Below are positions 1-9,002 of a stretch of DNA of 64,000 nt, one piece after another (the first letter of the stretch is position 1; each line of letters begins with the position of its first letter). Below the pieces are notes generated by a model. That model was not told the DNA's origin, ran no database searches, and was given only the letters and a program-made list of their open reading frames with translations. The position numbers were made by a program, and so were the translations under genes. The stretch spans positions 59,406-123,405 of the forward strand of contig CACXLJ010000006.1 in assembly GCA_902768435.1 (NCBI GenBank). The letters are read 5' to 3'. The DNA comes from an uncultured Bacteroidales bacterium (GTDB lineage: Bacteria; Bacteroidota; Bacteroidia; Bacteroidales; Muribaculaceae).

Positions 1-1037
1 ACAACACGCGCGTTATCAACGCCCGCCTGCGTTTCCGCAAGGCTACAGGCTCTACTATCGAGATTTTTTGCCTCGAACCCGTGGCACCGCACGACTATCA
101 GCTCATTTTCCAGACTACCGACACCTGCACCTGGCTGTGCCTGGTGGGCAACAGCAAGCGATGGAAAGAGGGTGCACTGGAGCAGACGGTTGACATCGAT
201 GGCCGACAGGTGACACTTAGCGCCACGCGAGGCGAACGCCGCGGTAATTCGTGGGAAATCATCTTCACCTGGGATGCACAGGATGTTACCTTCGCCTCAC
301 TGCTTACCGCCCTGGGCGAAATCCCCATCCCGCCCTACTTGAACCGCAACACCGAGGAGAGCGACCTCACCGACTATCAAACGGTCTACAGCCACATCGA
401 CGGCAGTGTGGCTGCACCCACCGCCGGCCTGCACTTCACCGATGAACTGCTCGCCGAGTGCGACAACCGAGGCATCACTCGCCGCGAGCTCACCCTGCAT
501 GTGGGAGCTGGTACCTTCCAGCCCGTGAAGAGCGAAAACATTGGCGAACATGAGATGCACTATGAGTTCATTGCCGTGGAGCGCAGCCTGCTGGCCGAAC
601 TGGTGCATGCGCTTGCTACCAAGCAACCCATCGTGGCCGTGGGTACCACCAGCGTGCGCACCCTCGAGAGCCTCTACTATGTGGGGCAAATGCTTGAGGT
701 CAATCCCGATGCCGATGACCTTACCGTCACTCAGTGGATGCCCTACACCACTCCGTGTCAAATCAGTGCCCAGCAAGCGTTGCAGAATATTGTGGACTAC
801 CTCGACCGCCATCACTTGAGCACGCTCATGGGCAACACCCAACTCATGATTGCCCCGGGCTTCCAATATCGCATTATCAATGGCATGATCACCAACTTCC
901 ACCAGCCGCAGTCCACCCTGCTGCTGCTCGTGGCCGCCTTTGTGGGCAATGACAACTGGCGCAGTCTCTACGACTACGCCCTCGCCCACGACTTCCGTTT
1001 CCTGAGCTACGGCGATGCCTGCCTCTTCCTCAAGTAA
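1..1037 (+). CDS. queA: QueA, S-adenosylmethionine:tRNA ribosyltransferase-isomerase (3' part)
   Basis: The gene enters from the left edge; its reading frame is open from base 3, so about 345 residues are present and roughly the first 60 are missing. QueA transfers and isomerises the ribose of S-adenosylmethionine onto preQ1 in tRNA, making epoxyqueuosine at the wobble position in the cytoplasm. Family motifs visible in order are NTRVINARL and IEIFCLEP at the left end, PTAGLHFT, LHVGAGTFQPV, GTTSVRTLES, TNFHQPQSTLLL and the C-terminal YGDACLFL. The apparent GTG start at base 81 is internal, because homologous sequence continues upstream of it. No clear terminator follows; about 235 bp separate it from the convergent rnc gene. 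Confidence 0.95.
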   Translation, partial: NTRVINARLRFRKATGSTIEIFCLEPVAPHDYQLIFQTTDTCTWLCLVGNSKRWKEGALEQTVDIDGRQVTLSATRGERRGNSWEIIFTWDAQDVTFASLLTALGEIPIPPYLNRNTEESDLTDYQTVYSHIDGSVAAPTAGLHFTDELLAECDNRGITRRELTLHVGAGTFQPVKSENIGEHEMHYEFIAVERSLLAELVHALATKQPIVAVGTTSVRTLESLYYVGQMLEVNPDADDLTVTQWMPYTTPCQISAQQALQNIVDYLDRHHLSTLMGNTQLMIAPGFQYRIINGMITNFHQPQSTLLLLVAAFVGNDNWRSLYDYALAHDFRFLSYGDACLFLK

Positions 1038-1272
1038 CCAGGAGTGCAAGCTATATTTTTCACATAATTTTTTTGTCTGTTGCAATTATACAGGGCTCAG
1101 CACCACAACACATTGGTAATTACTGTATAAGGATTATTGCAGCCAAACGCCACTACTTAAAATCCAAAAAAGTATTGAATTTTATGGAATCAATTCCACA
1201 AAAACCATGACTTTTCTGGAATTTAACACAGAATTAGGATATTTTGAGGACTCCGAGAGCTCTGAGAACATT

Positions 1273-2055
1273 TTAAAGTATAGATTGGGGTGTGGCGGTG
1301 GAGAGGATGCGCTCGCGGAAGAGTTTGTCGGAGCGCAGACGCTCAAGTGCTTTCTTTGATGCACCCTGATGCGACTCTTTCTTGCTATAGCCGGTAGCAT
1401 CGGCCGTATAGACTCCGCCCAAAATAACGGCAGTGCGGAAGATGGGATTGCCGTCGGCATCGCTAAAGGTGTCCATCAATTCATACTCGATGGTGACGCG
1501 ATACTTCTGCGTCCACTCAATGAGGCGCGACTTGAAGTTCTGCTCGGTCTTGACCAGGTCGTTGATGTCGAGATGCTCGGCAATGATTTTCACCTCGATA
1601 AATCGCTTGCAGGCATTGAAACCACGGTCGAGATAGATGGCGCCCACCAGTGCCTCGAGGGCATTGCCGCTAATATAGGAGTTGTGTGAAGTGGAATGCG
1701 CCATTGCCTTCACATGAGAGCGCAGGTGGAACGACTCGCCAATGCGGTTCAGACTCTCGCGCTGCACAATCTTGGCGCGGGTCGAGGTAAGGAACCCCTC
1801 GTGTTTTTCAGGATAACGGTTATAGAGGTAGGCTGCCACCACGCAATCGAGCACGGCATCGCCCAAATACTCGAGCCGCTCATTGTTCACCCAGTGCCCG
1901 TCGGCGTCTTTCACCGACATGGAGCGGTGCACCAGTGCCAACTGATAATAGGAAATGTTGCGTGGCAGGAAGCCGGTAATGCGGTGTATAAAAACATAAA
2001 GCTCCTTATCCTTGGAGAAAAGGAGCTTTATTATGGATATGAGATTATTAAACAC
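1273..2055 (-). CDS. rnc: Ribonuclease III
   Basis: About 260 residues. RNase III cleaves double-stranded RNA in rRNA and mRNA processing. The signature NERLEYLGDAVLD is at residues 58-70, and the second acidic cluster NALEALVGAIYLD is around 130-142. A double-stranded-RNA-binding domain fills roughly residues 170-245, ending in the typical ASKKALERL helix. The gene lies 13 bp downstream of fabF on the same strand, completing acpP-fabF-rnc, an order common in Bacteroidetes. Its codons 9-20 contain a perfect 12-bp inverted repeat (1996-2031), listed separately, which could be a self-cleavage site. The N-terminus carries about 20 residues before the first conserved helix, slightly longer than E. 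coli RNase III. Confidence 0.96.
   Translation of the reverse strand: MFNNLISIIKLLFSKDKELYVFIHRITGFLPRNISYYQLALVHRSMSVKDADGHWVNNERLEYLGDAVLDCVVAAYLYNRYPEKHEGFLTSTRAKIVQRESLNRIGESFHLRSHVKAMAHSTSHNSYISGNALEALVGAIYLDRGFNACKRFIEVKIIAEHLDINDLVKTEQNFKSRLIEWTQKYRVTIEYELMDTFSDADGNPIFRTAVILGGVYTADATGYSKKESHQGASKKALERLRSDKLFRERILSTATPQSIL
1996..2031 (-). promoter_or_regulatory. Perfect 12-bp hairpin inside the rnc coding sequence
   Basis: ATAAAGCTCCTT (1996-2007) is exactly complementary to AAGGAGCTTTAT (2020-2031) with a 12-nt loop. In the rnc mRNA this forms a stem just after the start codon. E. coli rnc mRNA is known to be autoregulated by RNase III cutting a 5' stem; a similar role here is inference from position only. 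Confidence 0.5.
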
Positions 2056-2068
2056 CGCGAGAAGGAGT

Positions 2069-3352
2069 TTAACTATTAAACTTCTTCACGATAATGCTGG
2101 CGTTATGTCCACCAAAGCCGAAAGTGTTAGACAAAGCAACATTCACCACACGCTTCTGGGCCTTGCCAAAGGTGAAGTTCATGTTGTAATCAATGTTCTC
2201 GTCTTTGTCGTCATCCTCATGGTTGATTGTGGGAGGCACAATATCGTCCTGGCAAGCCTTCACGCAGAACAGTGCTTCCATGGCGCCTGTAGCACCCAGC
2301 ATGTGTCCGGTCATCGACTTGGTCGAACTGATATTCATGTCATAGGCATGCTTACCGAATACATCGGCAATTGCCTGAGCCTCGGATGTATCACCCACGG
2401 GAGTGGACGTGCCATGCACATTCACATAGTCAACATCTTCAGGAGTGATGCCGGCATCGTCGATGGCGCGCTGCATCACCAGGCGGGCACCAAGGCCCTC
2501 GGGGTGACTTGCCGTGATATGATAGGCATCGGCACTCATGCCACCGCCAATCACCTCGGCATAAATCTTGGCGCCGCGTGCAAGTGCGTGCTCCAGTTCC
2601 TCGAAAATGAGACAGACACCGCCCTCGCCCATCACGAAACCGTCGCGCGAAGCGCTAAACGGACGCGAGGCCTTCTCGGGCTCGTCGTTGCGCGTGGAGA
2701 TTGCCTTCATGGCATTGAAGCCACCCACTCCAGCAGGGAAGATGGAAGCCTCAGAGCCACCGGTCACCATAGCCACAGCCTTACCCAGACGAATCAGGTT
2801 GAAAGCGTCGATAAGGGCGTTGGTCGAGGTGGCGCAAGCCGAGACAATACCGTAGTTAGGACCACGGAAACCATACTTGATGGAGATTTGTCCGGCTGCG
2901 ATATCGGCAATCATGGTGGGGATGAAGAAGGGGCTGTACTTGGGACCGTCGGCCTCATGCTTAGCATAGTAGCCTGCCTGATCCTCAAAGGTGTGGAGGC
3001 CACCAATACCCGAAGCGAAGACAACGCCCACCTCATTGCGGTCGATGCCCTCTTCGAGCAGGTTTGCGTCCTCAACAGCCTGCTTGGCCGCAGCCATTGC
3101 ATATTGTGTATACAGGTCGTTGCGCTTAAAGTCTTTCACTTCTCGGCGATCGTCCGGGTTATCCACAAACTTGACCGGGTCAAAATCCTTCACCTCACAC
3201 GCAAAGTGTGTCTTGAAGAGTGATGAATCAAAATGAGTAATAGGTCCTGCACCGCTCACTCCGTTCAGGGCGTTTTGCCATGTGGTTTCAACGTCCAGAC
3301 CAATGGGAGTGATGGCACCAAGACCTGTTACCACTACTCTCTTTAATTCCAT
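2069..3352 (-). CDS. fabF: 3-oxoacyl-[acyl-carrier-protein] synthase II (FabF)
   Basis: A 427-residue condensing enzyme of type II fatty acid synthesis, joining malonyl-ACP to the growing acyl chain. The catalytic triad is visible: Cys173 in VSACATSTNAL, His313 in NVHGTSTPVGD and His350 in STKSMTGHMLGATG. Length and the N-terminal RVVVTGLGAITPIG match the family. It starts 27 bp downstream of acpP on the same strand and is followed 13 bp later by rnc, so the three probably share a transcript. No sign of truncation. Confidence 0.97.
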   Translation of the reverse strand: MELKRVVVTGLGAITPIGLDVETTWQNALNGVSGAGPITHFDSSLFKTHFACEVKDFDPVKFVDNPDDRREVKDFKRNDLYTQYAMAAAKQAVEDANLLEEGIDRNEVGVVFASGIGGLHTFEDQAGYYAKHEADGPKYSPFFIPTMIADIAAGQISIKYGFRGPNYGIVSACATSTNALIDAFNLIRLGKAVAMVTGGSEASIFPAGVGGFNAMKAISTRNDEPEKASRPFSASRDGFVMGEGGVCLIFEELEHALARGAKIYAEVIGGGMSADAYHITASHPEGLGARLVMQRAIDDAGITPEDVDYVNVHGTSTPVGDTSEAQAIADVFGKHAYDMNISSTKSMTGHMLGATGAMEALFCVKACQDDIVPPTINHEDDDKDENIDYNMNFTFGKAQKRVVNVALSNTFGFGGHNASIIVKKFNS

Positions 3353-3379
3353 GAATAAAGGGGAAACTATAAGATTTTA

Positions 3380-3619
3380 TTATTCTGCCTTAGCTGCTTC
3401 GATATAGCTCACAGCATCCTGTACGGTCTGAATAGTTTCAGCCTTCTCATCGGGGATTTGAATGTCAAATTCCTTCTCAAATTCCATGATGAGCTCTACA
3501 GTGTCGAGTGAATCGGCACCAAGATCCTGTTGAAAAGTTGCTTCGGGAGTTACTTCAGTTTCACTAACGCCTAACTTGTCAACGATAATCGATTTTACTC
3601 TTTCTTCAATTTCAGACAT
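3380..3619 (-). CDS. acpP: Acyl carrier protein
   Basis: A 79-residue acidic carrier protein that holds fatty acyl intermediates on a 4'-phosphopantetheine arm. The attachment serine is Ser37 in [10 protein letters not shown]. The start used here is the ATG at 3619, giving MSEIEERV; the frame extends upstream to 3685, but those extra residues are basic and unlike any ACP. It is the first gene of the acpP-fabF-rnc group. A TTACTTTGC element at 3674-3681 (minus strand), close to the Bacteroidetes -7 consensus, lies about 55 bp upstream; no good -33 partner is visible. Confidence 0.96.
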   Translation of the reverse strand: MSEIEERVKSIIVDKLGVSETEVTPEATFQQDLGADSLDTVELIMEFEKEFDIQIPDEKAETIQTVQDAVSYIEAAKAE

Positions 3620-3967
3620 AGTTGTAAAATTTAAATGTGTTTTAAAATAGTGTTCGTTCTTGTTTTTGCGGTGCAAAGTAAGCAATTATTATTCAAATAA
3701 TAAAGGAAATCGCCCACAATTTGAACTTCGTTGCAGTTTTTTAGATTTAAGGGGCATCGAAAATGATAATTTTTACAAAAAATCACACTTCACGCCCCTC
3801 AACAGCACAAAAGACTGCCAGCAAACCGCCATTTTGTCAGTAACATGCTGTCAGTTATTAACACTTTCCACACCTTCAGACCTTGACGATTCTCTTTAAC
3901 AACGCCAAAGACTCTCGCCATGAGTCGGTCGAGAGCCTTTGGAAAAAATGCTGAGTTATAAATGTAT
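3620..3967. other. Intergenic region upstream of acpP
   Basis: About 350 bp without a gene. It holds the acpP leader with a possible minus-strand -7 element (3674-3681) and the hairpin at 3905-3942. The middle is AT-rich, and no open frame there resembles a protein. Confidence 0.7.
3905..3942 (-). terminator. Hairpin downstream of the PKD-domain gene
   Basis: CCAAAG-A-CTCTCG pairs with CGAGAG-C-CTTTGG around a 12-nt loop. It lies 26 bp beyond the stop codon of the 3968-5803 gene. The A-run following on the + strand would be a T-run before the hairpin on the minus strand, so the classical U-tract is missing in the needed direction; terminator function is probable, not certain. Confidence 0.55.
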
Positions 3968-5803
3968 TTATTTAAGCACTTTAGTGGCGGTTTGGGTGCC
4001 GTCGGTGTAACGGGTTACCACGATGTTGACGCCATCGAAAGGCTTGCTGCTTGACATACCAGCCAGGTTGTAGTAAGTATGGCTGAGCACCTGCTTGTCG
4101 GTCTGAGGCTGGTCGAGGCCGGTTGAAATGGAGGCATTGTAGCCGAGTTTGGGAGCCACTGCGAGCGACAGCGGGTCGTCAACATTCTGATACCACTTGC
4201 CGGTCTCGAGGTAGTTGTAGTTAGCATCCTCGTCGTACACAAAGTGATAGCCAGTGCACTTCTCGCCTGCGCCACGACGACACAGCAAGATGGCCATGTC
4301 ATCACCATTCTCGTTGGGGAAGGGGCCTATCACAGCAAAGAACTCGGTGCCTGCAGGTATCAACACGGGGTCATTGAACACAAACTCGGTAGCATTCACT
4401 GTAGTGGGATCATAGGCCAAATCGCCAGCCTTCACGCTCGTGCTGCCCAGTACTTGGTCGGGCATGCCATCGGCGCCAGCAGTCATGATCTTCATCTCAA
4501 TGTCGGCAGTAGTCGAAACCGCTGTGGTCTTACCGAAATACACATTTACCTGAGAGACTTGCGCATCGGCAACAGGTGCGTCGAAGTGCTCGGCAAACTC
4601 GCCCATGCCCAGCCAGTTGGTGCCGGCATAGTTGCCATACCAGCCCATCTCCATCATCATCAGGTCGCTATTCTCTTCGGGAGCGATGTTCCAAATTTCC
4701 TGTTCGCCGCCTGCCTGGATGGCGCTGCTCACATATTCATCAACACTCGAACCTACCTCGTTGGCCACCTCAAGTTTCAGTCCGTAGGTACCCTCCTGCA
4801 CATAGGTGACAGTGGGATTCTGCTCGGTGCTGGTAGCCACATTGGTGCCTTGGAAAGTCCAGTTCCACGAAGTGGGATTACCTGTTGAGGCATCCTTGAA
4901 AGTGAGAGGCACATTGGTGGGCACAAACATCATGACCCACGGCGACAGATAGGCACCATCGGGCAAGCCTACATGGGCCACAGGAGCCTCGGCGTGCACA
5001 TTCACATAGCCTGTGCGCGACTTGGTGGCGGTAGTGGTGCCGTCGCCCACAGTGAGGGTCACCGCATAAGAGCCCGACCTGTTATAGGTGACCACAGGGT
5101 TCTGCTCGGTGCTGGTGGCAGGAGTACCACCCTCGAAGGTCCAGTTCCACGAAGTTACATTGCCTGTTGAGAGGTCGCGGAAATGTACCGATTCACCCTC
5201 GCTGATGTTGATGACAGCATCGTCGCCAGCGTTGGTCTCCAGAATTTTGAAGCCGTCGATGGCCTCATCCTCGCCATAGTCGCCCTCGTAAACAAACGAG
5301 AACTGCACCGTCTTGCCGGCATACGAGGCAAGGTCCACCGTGAAACGCTCCCAACTGGGGCCGTCATAACCCTGGTCTTGCGCCCACAAAAACTGGTCAA
5401 TGAGCAGGGTTCTGTTGTTTCCTTCAATGGCATAGAGTTTCCAAGCACCATATACCAGATAGATGCCACTGGAATAGCAGTAGAATTCCAGCGTAGAACC
5501 TGGACGGATTTCAATGGCAGGCGAAGTGGCCACTTCGTTCTGACCGCTGGCGTAATTAAGTATCATCGACGACATGCTCGTCAAGTCAATACTCGAGAAC
5601 GGCTGAGAGGGATTGCCCAGCTTCCAGGTCGAACTGCTGGTTGACTGATAGGTCCAGTTATCAAATTCACTGGGACTGTCCCACCCCATCTCATAATAGG
5701 GAACTGATGCCTCGTCGGCAGCAAACGATGCCACGAGCGACTGTGCCCGCATGCCCATCACCGCCATTGCGGCAAAAATCATAACAAAAGTAATCTTTTT
5801 CAT
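3968..5803 (-). CDS. Secreted PKD-domain protein with C-terminal sorting-like domain
   Basis: 611 residues from the ATG at 5803 (the TTG two codons upstream is less likely). A signal peptide (residues 1-20, ending MRA-QS) is followed by a beta-sandwich region of adhesin or MAM type. Two PKD domains follow at roughly 200-275 and 290-365, each with the motif TSWNWTF and the shared segment ATSTEQNP. After another beta-rich stretch, the end (about 560-611, HTYYNLAGM to TATKVLK) resembles a type IX secretion C-terminal domain. The protein is therefore probably exported and attached to or released from the cell surface; its ligand is unknown. It has its own promoter (5839-5869). The two PKD units are very alike and probably arose by internal duplication. 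Confidence 0.8.
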   Translation of the reverse strand: MKKITFVMIFAAMAVMGMRAQSLVASFAADEASVPYYEMGWDSPSEFDNWTYQSTSSSTWKLGNPSQPFSSIDLTSMSSMILNYASGQNEVATSPAIEIRPGSTLEFYCYSSGIYLVYGAWKLYAIEGNNRTLLIDQFLWAQDQGYDGPSWERFTVDLASYAGKTVQFSFVYEGDYGEDEAIDGFKILETNAGDDAVINISEGESVHFRDLSTGNVTSWNWTFEGGTPATSTEQNPVVTYNRSGSYAVTLTVGDGTTTATKSRTGYVNVHAEAPVAHVGLPDGAYLSPWVMMFVPTNVPLTFKDASTGNPTSWNWTFQGTNVATSTEQNPTVTYVQEGTYGLKLEVANEVGSSVDEYVSSAIQAGGEQEIWNIAPEENSDLMMMEMGWYGNYAGTNWLGMGEFAEHFDAPVADAQVSQVNVYFGKTTAVSTTADIEMKIMTAGADGMPDQVLGSTSVKAGDLAYDPTTVNATEFVFNDPVLIPAGTEFFAVIGPFPNENGDDMAILLCRRGAGEKCTGYHFVYDEDANYNYLETGKWYQNVDDPLSLAVAPKLGYNASISTGLDQPQTDKQVLSHTYYNLAGMSSSKPFDGVNIVVTRYTDGTQTATKVLK

Positions 5804-5838
5804 AAGCAAAAGTTATAACATTAAACGATTTTCTACCG

Positions 5839-5869
5839 CAAATATACACATTCTTGCTCAACTCCACAA
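5839..5869 (-). promoter_or_regulatory. Bacteroidetes-type promoter of the PKD-domain gene
   Basis: Read on the minus strand: TTG (5867-5869), 20 bp, then TATATTTG (5839-5846), a perfect TANNTTTG. It lies about 36 bp before the start codon and overlaps the T-run of the terminator of the preceding gene. Confidence 0.7.
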
Positions 5870-5870
5870 G

Positions 5871-5911
5871 AAAAAAAACAAGAGCGGAACTTCAAAACGA
5901 AGAACCGCTCT
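5871..5911 (-). terminator. Intrinsic terminator of the WG-repeat lipoprotein gene
   Basis: On the minus strand AGAGCGG pairs with CCGCTCT, with an inner CTTC/GAAG stem, and is followed by eight T residues. It starts 24 bp after the stop codon at 5935. Confidence 0.8.
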
Positions 5912-5934
5912 GTGATAGGGTTATGTGCAGTTGT

Positions 5935-7434
5935 TTACTGGCGGGGGATTTTGGCAATCGGGGCAGCATCGGCTGCGCTCATGAAATAGCGCATCATGAA
6001 AATGCCCTTGTCATAGCCCTTGGTGAAAGCGGTGCCATTATCGCTCACAAACACGCCATCGCCACGGCTCACAAAGCCGTTGCGGCCCATGTTCTGTGTG
6101 AGGAAGGCATCGAGTTGGGCCTCGGTATCGTTGTCATAAGAATTGGCATCAAACTCAAGACTCACGAACTTCACGGGAGTGGCAAAGTTGAACTCACCGC
6201 CAGTAACAATGGGGCCGGCAAACTGATAGGTGATCTTGAGCGGTGCCACAAAGTTCACAAGGAAATCCTTGCCTTCATATTGCTCGGGATGCGTGCCGTC
6301 GAGCACCTGATAAAAGTCGCCCACCTTGGCTCCCACGGGGATACCAGTCACCTGATTCTCGTCAAAGAGGGTGAGCATGTTGGCGCCCGTAATCGCGGCA
6401 TCGATGTAACCACGCATAGCCACCGACTTGGGAGTTCCGTTGGCATGCAGTATTTTGGCATTGCCCACCTTGTTGCCTTTCTTGTCAATGAGGTAGTGGG
6501 TCACACCATCCTCGCTCACAAGGTAGCGTTCGGCACTCACATCAATGATGTTCATGTATTTCACGGGCAAGATGCTGTCGCCGCTGGCATTGCACACGCC
6601 CATCTTATCGCCGCGCATCACAATAAAGTTGCCCGAACCTTCCATCATGGCGTTGTCATACGATGCCTTGATAATGACCTCGGGTGTCTTGAAGGGGTTA
6701 TCCACTTCCTTGCCCTCGGGGTTGAGACACACCACTGTGTCGCGCTTGGCCACGGGAATGACGCCACGCTTAAAGTAGTTGACAATGGGTCGGTGCATGG
6801 TCGAGTTGGTTTCAAACCGCTCCTTGCCCTGCTTGTCGATAAAGGCAATGTCGATAATCGAGTCCTGATGCTGCGTCATGGCCACGGTATAGTCGTCAAA
6901 GGTGAACGGCTCGGCCTTGTCGTAGCGTGCTGGAATCACGAGTTCACCGCTGGTGTTGATGTAGCCATACTTGCCGCTATTCGTGTGCACAACAGCCATG
7001 CCACGGATAAATATGGAGCACTCCACGATGCTGTCGCCCAGTTGAGCCACAGGTTCGCACTGCGTGTTAATGATGCACAGGTCCTGCCCCTTGATGCTTG
7101 CCACAGCATAGCCATCGGTCGAGAACTCGGTGACGCTGCCATAGTGGGTCTTGTTCACAGGATGCTTGAGATCCGACACATTGTAGTAGTCATAGGTTTG
7201 CTCGTCATTGAGCACATAGAACATGTCGCTCACAATGGCCGACGGCGCATTGGCAAAGGCATCCTTTGCCAGCACCTCGCCGCTGTTAATGTCGAGAATG
7301 CTCCACTTTTGCGAGCCCTCGAGCATCACAGGCAAATAACGCGTTTCGTAGGGGTAACTATCGTTGGCTTTGTTGCAAGAGCCCAGCCCAAAAAGCAGGG
7401 CAACGGTCATAATCAATATGAAATGTTTCTTCAT
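5935..7434 (-). CDS. WG-repeat lipoprotein
   Basis: 499 residues. The N-terminus is a lipoprotein signal with lipobox LGSC, the lipidated Cys being residue 20. The body contains WG-type repeats, units with the pattern YGYINTSGELVIPARYDKAEPF, recurring with variations such as WSILDINSGEV and KMGVCNASGDSILPVKY. WG repeats form beta-rich solenoid or propeller-like folds of uncertain function and are frequent in surface lipoproteins of Bacteroidetes. It is flanked by its own terminator. A 14-bp perfect palindrome (7465-7478) lies between the start codon and a minus-strand -7 element (TAGTTTTG, 7490-7497). No partner gene is apparent. Confidence 0.8.
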   Translation of the reverse strand: MKKHFILIMTVALLFGLGSCNKANDSYPYETRYLPVMLEGSQKWSILDINSGEVLAKDAFANAPSAIVSDMFYVLNDEQTYDYYNVSDLKHPVNKTHYGSVTEFSTDGYAVASIKGQDLCIINTQCEPVAQLGDSIVECSIFIRGMAVVHTNSGKYGYINTSGELVIPARYDKAEPFTFDDYTVAMTQHQDSIIDIAFIDKQGKERFETNSTMHRPIVNYFKRGVIPVAKRDTVVCLNPEGKEVDNPFKTPEVIIKASYDNAMMEGSGNFIVMRGDKMGVCNASGDSILPVKYMNIIDVSAERYLVSEDGVTHYLIDKKGNKVGNAKILHANGTPKSVAMRGYIDAAITGANMLTLFDENQVTGIPVGAKVGDFYQVLDGTHPEQYEGKDFLVNFVAPLKITYQFAGPIVTGGEFNFATPVKFVSLEFDANSYDNDTEAQLDAFLTQNMGRNGFVSRGDGVFVSDNGTAFTKGYDKGIFMMRYFMSAADAAPIAKIPRQ

Positions 7435-7464
7435 TGCTGAATTGTTTTATTTTTTAGTTTAAAA

Positions 7465-7478
7465 GCGTGATATCACGC
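7465..7478. promoter_or_regulatory. Perfect 14-bp palindrome in the leader of the WG-repeat gene
   Basis: GCGTGATATCACGC is its own reverse complement. It sits 31 bp upstream of the start codon at 7434, between that gene and a possible -7 element (TAGTTTTG, minus strand, 7490-7497). It could be an operator for a dimeric repressor or an mRNA hairpin; the sequence alone does not decide. Confidence 0.4.
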
Positions 7479-7550
7479 AAAAGAAAGTGCAAAACTACAA
7501 AATATTTTTCGCTTTTTCACATCGTTAAGTGAAAAGTGAAGAAAAATTAT

Positions 7551-7558
7551 TATCTTTG
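7551..7558 (+). promoter_or_regulatory. -7 element upstream of the alanine symporter gene
   Basis: TATCTTTG fits TANNTTTG. No clear -33 element is present. Transcription from it would begin near 7565, which makes the ATG at 7602 the likely start and excludes the ATG at 7536. Confidence 0.5.
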
Positions 7559-7601
7559 CTTTTTAATAACTGGTGAAAAACCACCTGAAAAACGAAACCA
7601 A

Positions 7602-9002
7602 ATGGATTTTATAAATAATTTCTTTAAAGACTTCAGTGCGCTGCTTTGGGGATGGCCCATGGTAATACTGCTGCTGGGCACGCACCTGTTTCTCACCTTC
7701 AGGCTCAGAGTGCCGCAACGCAAACTGCTCAAGGCCATTAAACTCTCGGTCAAGAAAGACGACGGCGCCAGTGGCGATGTGTCGCAGTTCGGCGCTCTTG
7801 CCACGGCTCTCGCCGCCACCATTGGCACCGGCAACATCATTGGCGTGGCCACGGCTGTGGCGCTGGGCGGTCCTGGCGCAGTGCTATGGTGCTGGCTCAC
7901 GGGTGTGTTTGGCATCGCCACAAAGTATTCCGAGGGTCTGCTCGCCATCAAGTATCGCGTGAAGACGCCCGACGGCAAGATGCTGGGCGGTCCCATGTAT
8001 GCGCTCGAGCGCGGACTGGGATTGAAGTGGCTCGCCGTGCTGTTTGCCATCTTCACCGCCATTGCCGCCTTCGGCATTGGCAGCTCGGTTCAAAGCAATG
8101 CCATTGCCACGATTGCCCACGAATCCTATGGAATCTCGCCCTACATTGTGGGCGCCGTGGTATGCGCACTGGTGGCAGCTGTAGTGCTGGGCGGCGTGAA
8201 GAGCATAGCCCGCGTGTGCAGCCTCATGGTGCCGTTCATGGCAGCATTCTATGTGCTGGGCTGCATCTACATCTTGTTCATGAATGGCCAGTATCTCTGG
8301 CCCGCCATTAAACTCATTGGCGAATCGGCCTTCACGCCACAGGCGGCAGGCGGAGGCTTTGTGGGCACCACAGTCATCATGGCAGCCCGATATGGCATCT
8401 CGCGAGGCCTGTTCAGCAACGAGTCGGGTCTGGGTTCGGCACCCATTGTGGCAGCAGCTGCACAGACGCGCAACCCGGTGCGTCAGGCGCTGGTTTCGGC
8501 CACCGGCACCTTCTGGGACACGGTGGTGATTTGCGCCCTCACGGGTCTGGTGGTGGTGAGCAGCATTCTCGCTTTCCCCGACATTTCGACAACCGACGGT
8601 GCCGTCCTCACCAAGATGGCGTTCAGCAAAATCCCCTATGTGGGCACGCCATTGCTCTCATTCGGGTTGCTCACCTTTGCCTTTACCACCATTCTGGGAT
8701 GGTGCTACTACGGCGAGAAAGCCGTGGAATACCTGGGCGGCCAGCGTTGGACCTATGCCTACCGCGTTGTCTACATTGGTGTCGCATTTGCGGGCTGCGT
8801 CGCGCATCTCGACATCGTGTGGAGCATGTCGGACTGTACCAACGCACTCATGGCATTGCCCAACCTCGTGGCACTGCTGCTGCTGAGCGGTGTGGTGGCC
8901 CGAGAAACCAAGAAATACCTGTGGAGCAACCAGCTCGACATGCACATGGACAACGAAAATTCACCCGAACGATTATATCTCTTTAAAAAGAAAAAGTCAT
9001 GA
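7602..9002 (+). CDS. Sodium:alanine symporter (AGCS family)
   Basis: 466 residues from the ATG at 7602; the frame is open from 7536, but that start would precede the likely transcription start. The product is an inner-membrane carrier with about ten to eleven hydrophobic segments, importing alanine or glycine with sodium. The conserved AGCS core is clear: ATIGTGNIIGVATAVALGGP, then GVFGIATKYSEGLLAIKYR and the SRGLFSNESGLGSAPIVAAA region, and near the end the GWCYYGEKAVEYL segment. The last four bases overlap the start of the metallophosphoesterase gene (ATGA), indicating coupled translation. The exact substrate is not shown by the sequence. Confidence 0.93.
   Translation: MDFINNFFKDFSALLWGWPMVILLLGTHLFLTFRLRVPQRKLLKAIKLSVKKDDGASGDVSQFGALATALAATIGTGNIIGVATAVALGGPGAVLWCWLTGVFGIATKYSEGLLAIKYRVKTPDGKMLGGPMYALERGLGLKWLAVLFAIFTAIAAFGIGSSVQSNAIATIAHESYGISPYIVGAVVCALVAAVVLGGVKSIARVCSLMVPFMAAFYVLGCIYILFMNGQYLWPAIKLIGESAFTPQAAGGGFVGTTVIMAARYGISRGLFSNESGLGSAPIVAAAAQTRNPVRQALVSATGTFWDTVVICALTGLVVVSSILAFPDISTTDGAVLTKMAFSKIPYVGTPLLSFGLLTFAFTTILGWCYYGEKAVEYLGGQRWTYAYRVVYIGVAFAGCVAHLDIVWSMSDCTNALMALPNLVALLLLSGVVARETKKYLWSNQLDMHMDNENSPERLYLFKKKKS

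Noticed and set aside
2012..3223. 403-codon open frame on the + strand
   Set aside because: Antisense to fabF; no protein-like features.
5854..7440. 528-codon open frame on the + strand
   Set aside because: Antisense to the WG-repeat lipoprotein gene, which has a lipobox, repeats and a terminator.
7536..7601. Longer start for the alanine symporter
   Set aside because: It lies upstream of the likely transcription start and adds a charged stretch unlike the family.
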